Source of the DNA: Clostridia bacterium
Lineage (GTDB): Bacteria; Bacillota; Clostridia; Christensenellales; HGM11417
NCBI GenBank assembly: GCA_017407365.1
Contig: JAFQWR010000043.1
Coordinates: 1-5,985, forward strand
Reading direction: 5' to 3'
Length of the DNA stretch: 5,985 bases
Shown: piece after piece, positions 5,165-5,985 of the stretch
Numbering within the stretch: the first letter of the stretch is position 1
Layout: each line of letters opens with the position of its first letter
The notes under the pieces: generated by a model
What the model was told of the DNA's origin: nothing
Database searches by the model: none
The model's input: the letters and a program-made list of their open reading frames with translations, nothing else
Made by a program: the position numbers and the translations under genes

Positions 5165-5985
5165 ATTATTTCAACCTCCATGCCGTCTTCTTTTTTTGCA
5201 ATATATCTGATCGGGTAAACGGTATTAACCGTAGCTTCACCCGAAAGATAGCACTTTAAGTAATTTTCAGTATAACCAATGCAATCACCGTTTTGCAACC
5301 TTTCTTCAACAAGCATATTTGCCGTTAATCCGATGTGTGCCTCTTCGTAACGCGCGCGCGATTCACCTTTAACCGCCGTCATTTTTGCAACACGGCAACG
5401 CATTACCTCTTTTGCAATGGGTTTGTAAAGCTTATGCGCAACCGTACCCACACGGGGAGAATACGGGAATACGTGCATATCAGCAAAATTCATCTGCCTG
5501 CAAAAGGCAAGAGATTCCTCAAAATCCTCCTCTGTTTCCGTTGCAAAGCCTACAATAACGTCTGTGGTAATTGCGGCAAGAGGATAATATTTCCGTATTC
5601 TATCAACAGCGGCACGGAATTCCTCGGGCGTATATTTACGGTTCATTTCCTTAAGAACCTTGCCTGAGCCCGATTGGAGGGAAAGATGAAAATGCGGGCA
5701 GAAGCATTGCAATTTTTTTGTAGCCTCTAAAAAATGATCCGTGATTACCCCAACCTCAAGTGAACCAAGACGGATACGCACGGGAAGATCCTTTAAGTAC
5801 AGCAAAAGCTCAGTCAATGAGGGGCCGATTTTAGAGCCGTAATCGGAAAGGTTAATGCCGGTTAAAATGAACTCCTTGCATTCGCCGATAAGCCCTTCTA
5901 TCTCGCTTCGCACGCTTTCTTTTGCCCTGCTTCGACTTCTTCCGCGAAGATAGGGAATGATGCAGTAGGAGCAAAAATTATTGCA
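5161..5985 (-). CDS. mtaB: tRNA (N6-threonylcarbamoyladenosine(37)-C2)-methylthiotransferase MtaB, 5' end outside window
   Basis: The frame is open from the right edge, giving 274 residues; the missing part would hold the N-terminal MTTase domain. The first visible residues contain the radical SAM cluster motif CNNFCSYC (CxxxCxxC, visible residues 1-8), which binds a 4Fe-4S cluster and SAM. HLSLQSGSGKVLKEMNRKYT (100-119) and TDVIVGF (141-147) are conserved across methylthiotransferases, though the usual GFPGET reads GFATET. The last 60 or so residues, with GYTENY (237-242), look like the TRAM RNA-binding domain. MtaB adds a methylthio group to t6A37 in ANN-decoding tRNAs. The GTG at 5913 is internal, not a start, because it lies after the cluster motif. 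MtaB is preferred over MiaB because of the HIT-rpsU context and the RGRSRSR region; MiaB or RimO are less likely. The stop overlaps the HIT start by 4 bp. Confidence 0.9.
   Translation of the reverse strand, partial: CNNFCSYCIIPYLRGRSRSRAKESVRSEIEGLIGECKEFILTGINLSDYGSKIGPSLTELLLYLKDLPVRIRLGSLEVGVITDHFLEATKKLQCFCPHFHLSLQSGSGKVLKEMNRKYTPEEFRAAVDRIRKYYPLAAITTDVIVGFATETEEDFEESLAFCRQMNFADMHVFPYSPRVGTVAHKLYKPIAKEVMRCRVAKMTAVKGESRARYEEAHIGLTANMLVEERLQNGDCIGYTENYLKCYLSGEATVNTVYPIRYIAKKEDGMEVEII

Noticed and set aside
5335..5667. Open frame on the + strand opposite mtaB
   Set aside because: It lies entirely inside mtaB, whose radical SAM and TRAM motifs fix the coding strand.
1..5985. Defence, mobile, CRISPR or biosynthetic-cluster content
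   Set aside because: All recognisable genes are housekeeping or sporulation genes in a familiar order, with no transposase, integrase, repeats or toxin-antitoxin pair.

Overview
The window looks like chromosomal core genome from a Gram-positive, low-to-medium GC anaerobe, most likely a member of the Clostridia. The basis is the gene content and order: mtaB-HIT-rpsU on one side, rsmD-coaD beside a YlbJ-type sporulation membrane protein on the other, GGAGG-type ribosome binding sites, and several cysteine-rich proteins. No species can be named from the sequence alone. I see no mobile element, CRISPR array, tRNA, rRNA or recent-transfer signature.

Layout. One gene lies on the + strand: the 3' two-thirds or so of a ylbJ-like membrane protein gene (1-748), cut by the left edge. 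Everything else is on the minus strand, read from right to left: mtaB (5' end cut by the right edge, 5985-5161), a HIT-family hydrolase (5164-4823), rpsU (4713-4534, with its own consensus promoter and an intrinsic terminator), an unrecognised charged 137-aa protein (4443-4030), alanine racemase (3982-2882), 5-formyltetrahydrofolate cyclo-ligase (2934-2380), an unrecognised 200-aa membrane protein (2375-1773), rsmD (1776-1225) and coaD (1228-734). coaD and ylbJ are convergent and overlap tail to tail by 15 bp. rpsU (59 codons) and the true starts of coaD, rsmD and the membrane protein were worked out from motifs and ribosome binding sites. No gene-free stretch exceeds 300 bases.

How the genes work together. 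The minus-strand genes are dense. Three junctions (mtaB/HIT, membrane protein/rsmD, rsmD/coaD) are 4-bp ATGA or GTGA overlaps, the alr/cyclo-ligase junction is a 53-bp overlap, and the cyclo-ligase/membrane gap is 4 nt. This suggests translational coupling from alr to coaD. The themes are tRNA modification (MtaB), ribosome composition and modification (bS21, RsmD), cofactor metabolism (CoaD for CoA, cyclo-ligase for folate) and cell-wall D-alanine (Alr). These are housekeeping roles, and I found no convincing evidence of a new biological system. The points most worth a second look are the two unrecognised genes, the poorly placed ribosome binding site and changed active-site motif of alr, the rpsU leader, and the ylbJ/coaD overlap without a visible terminator.
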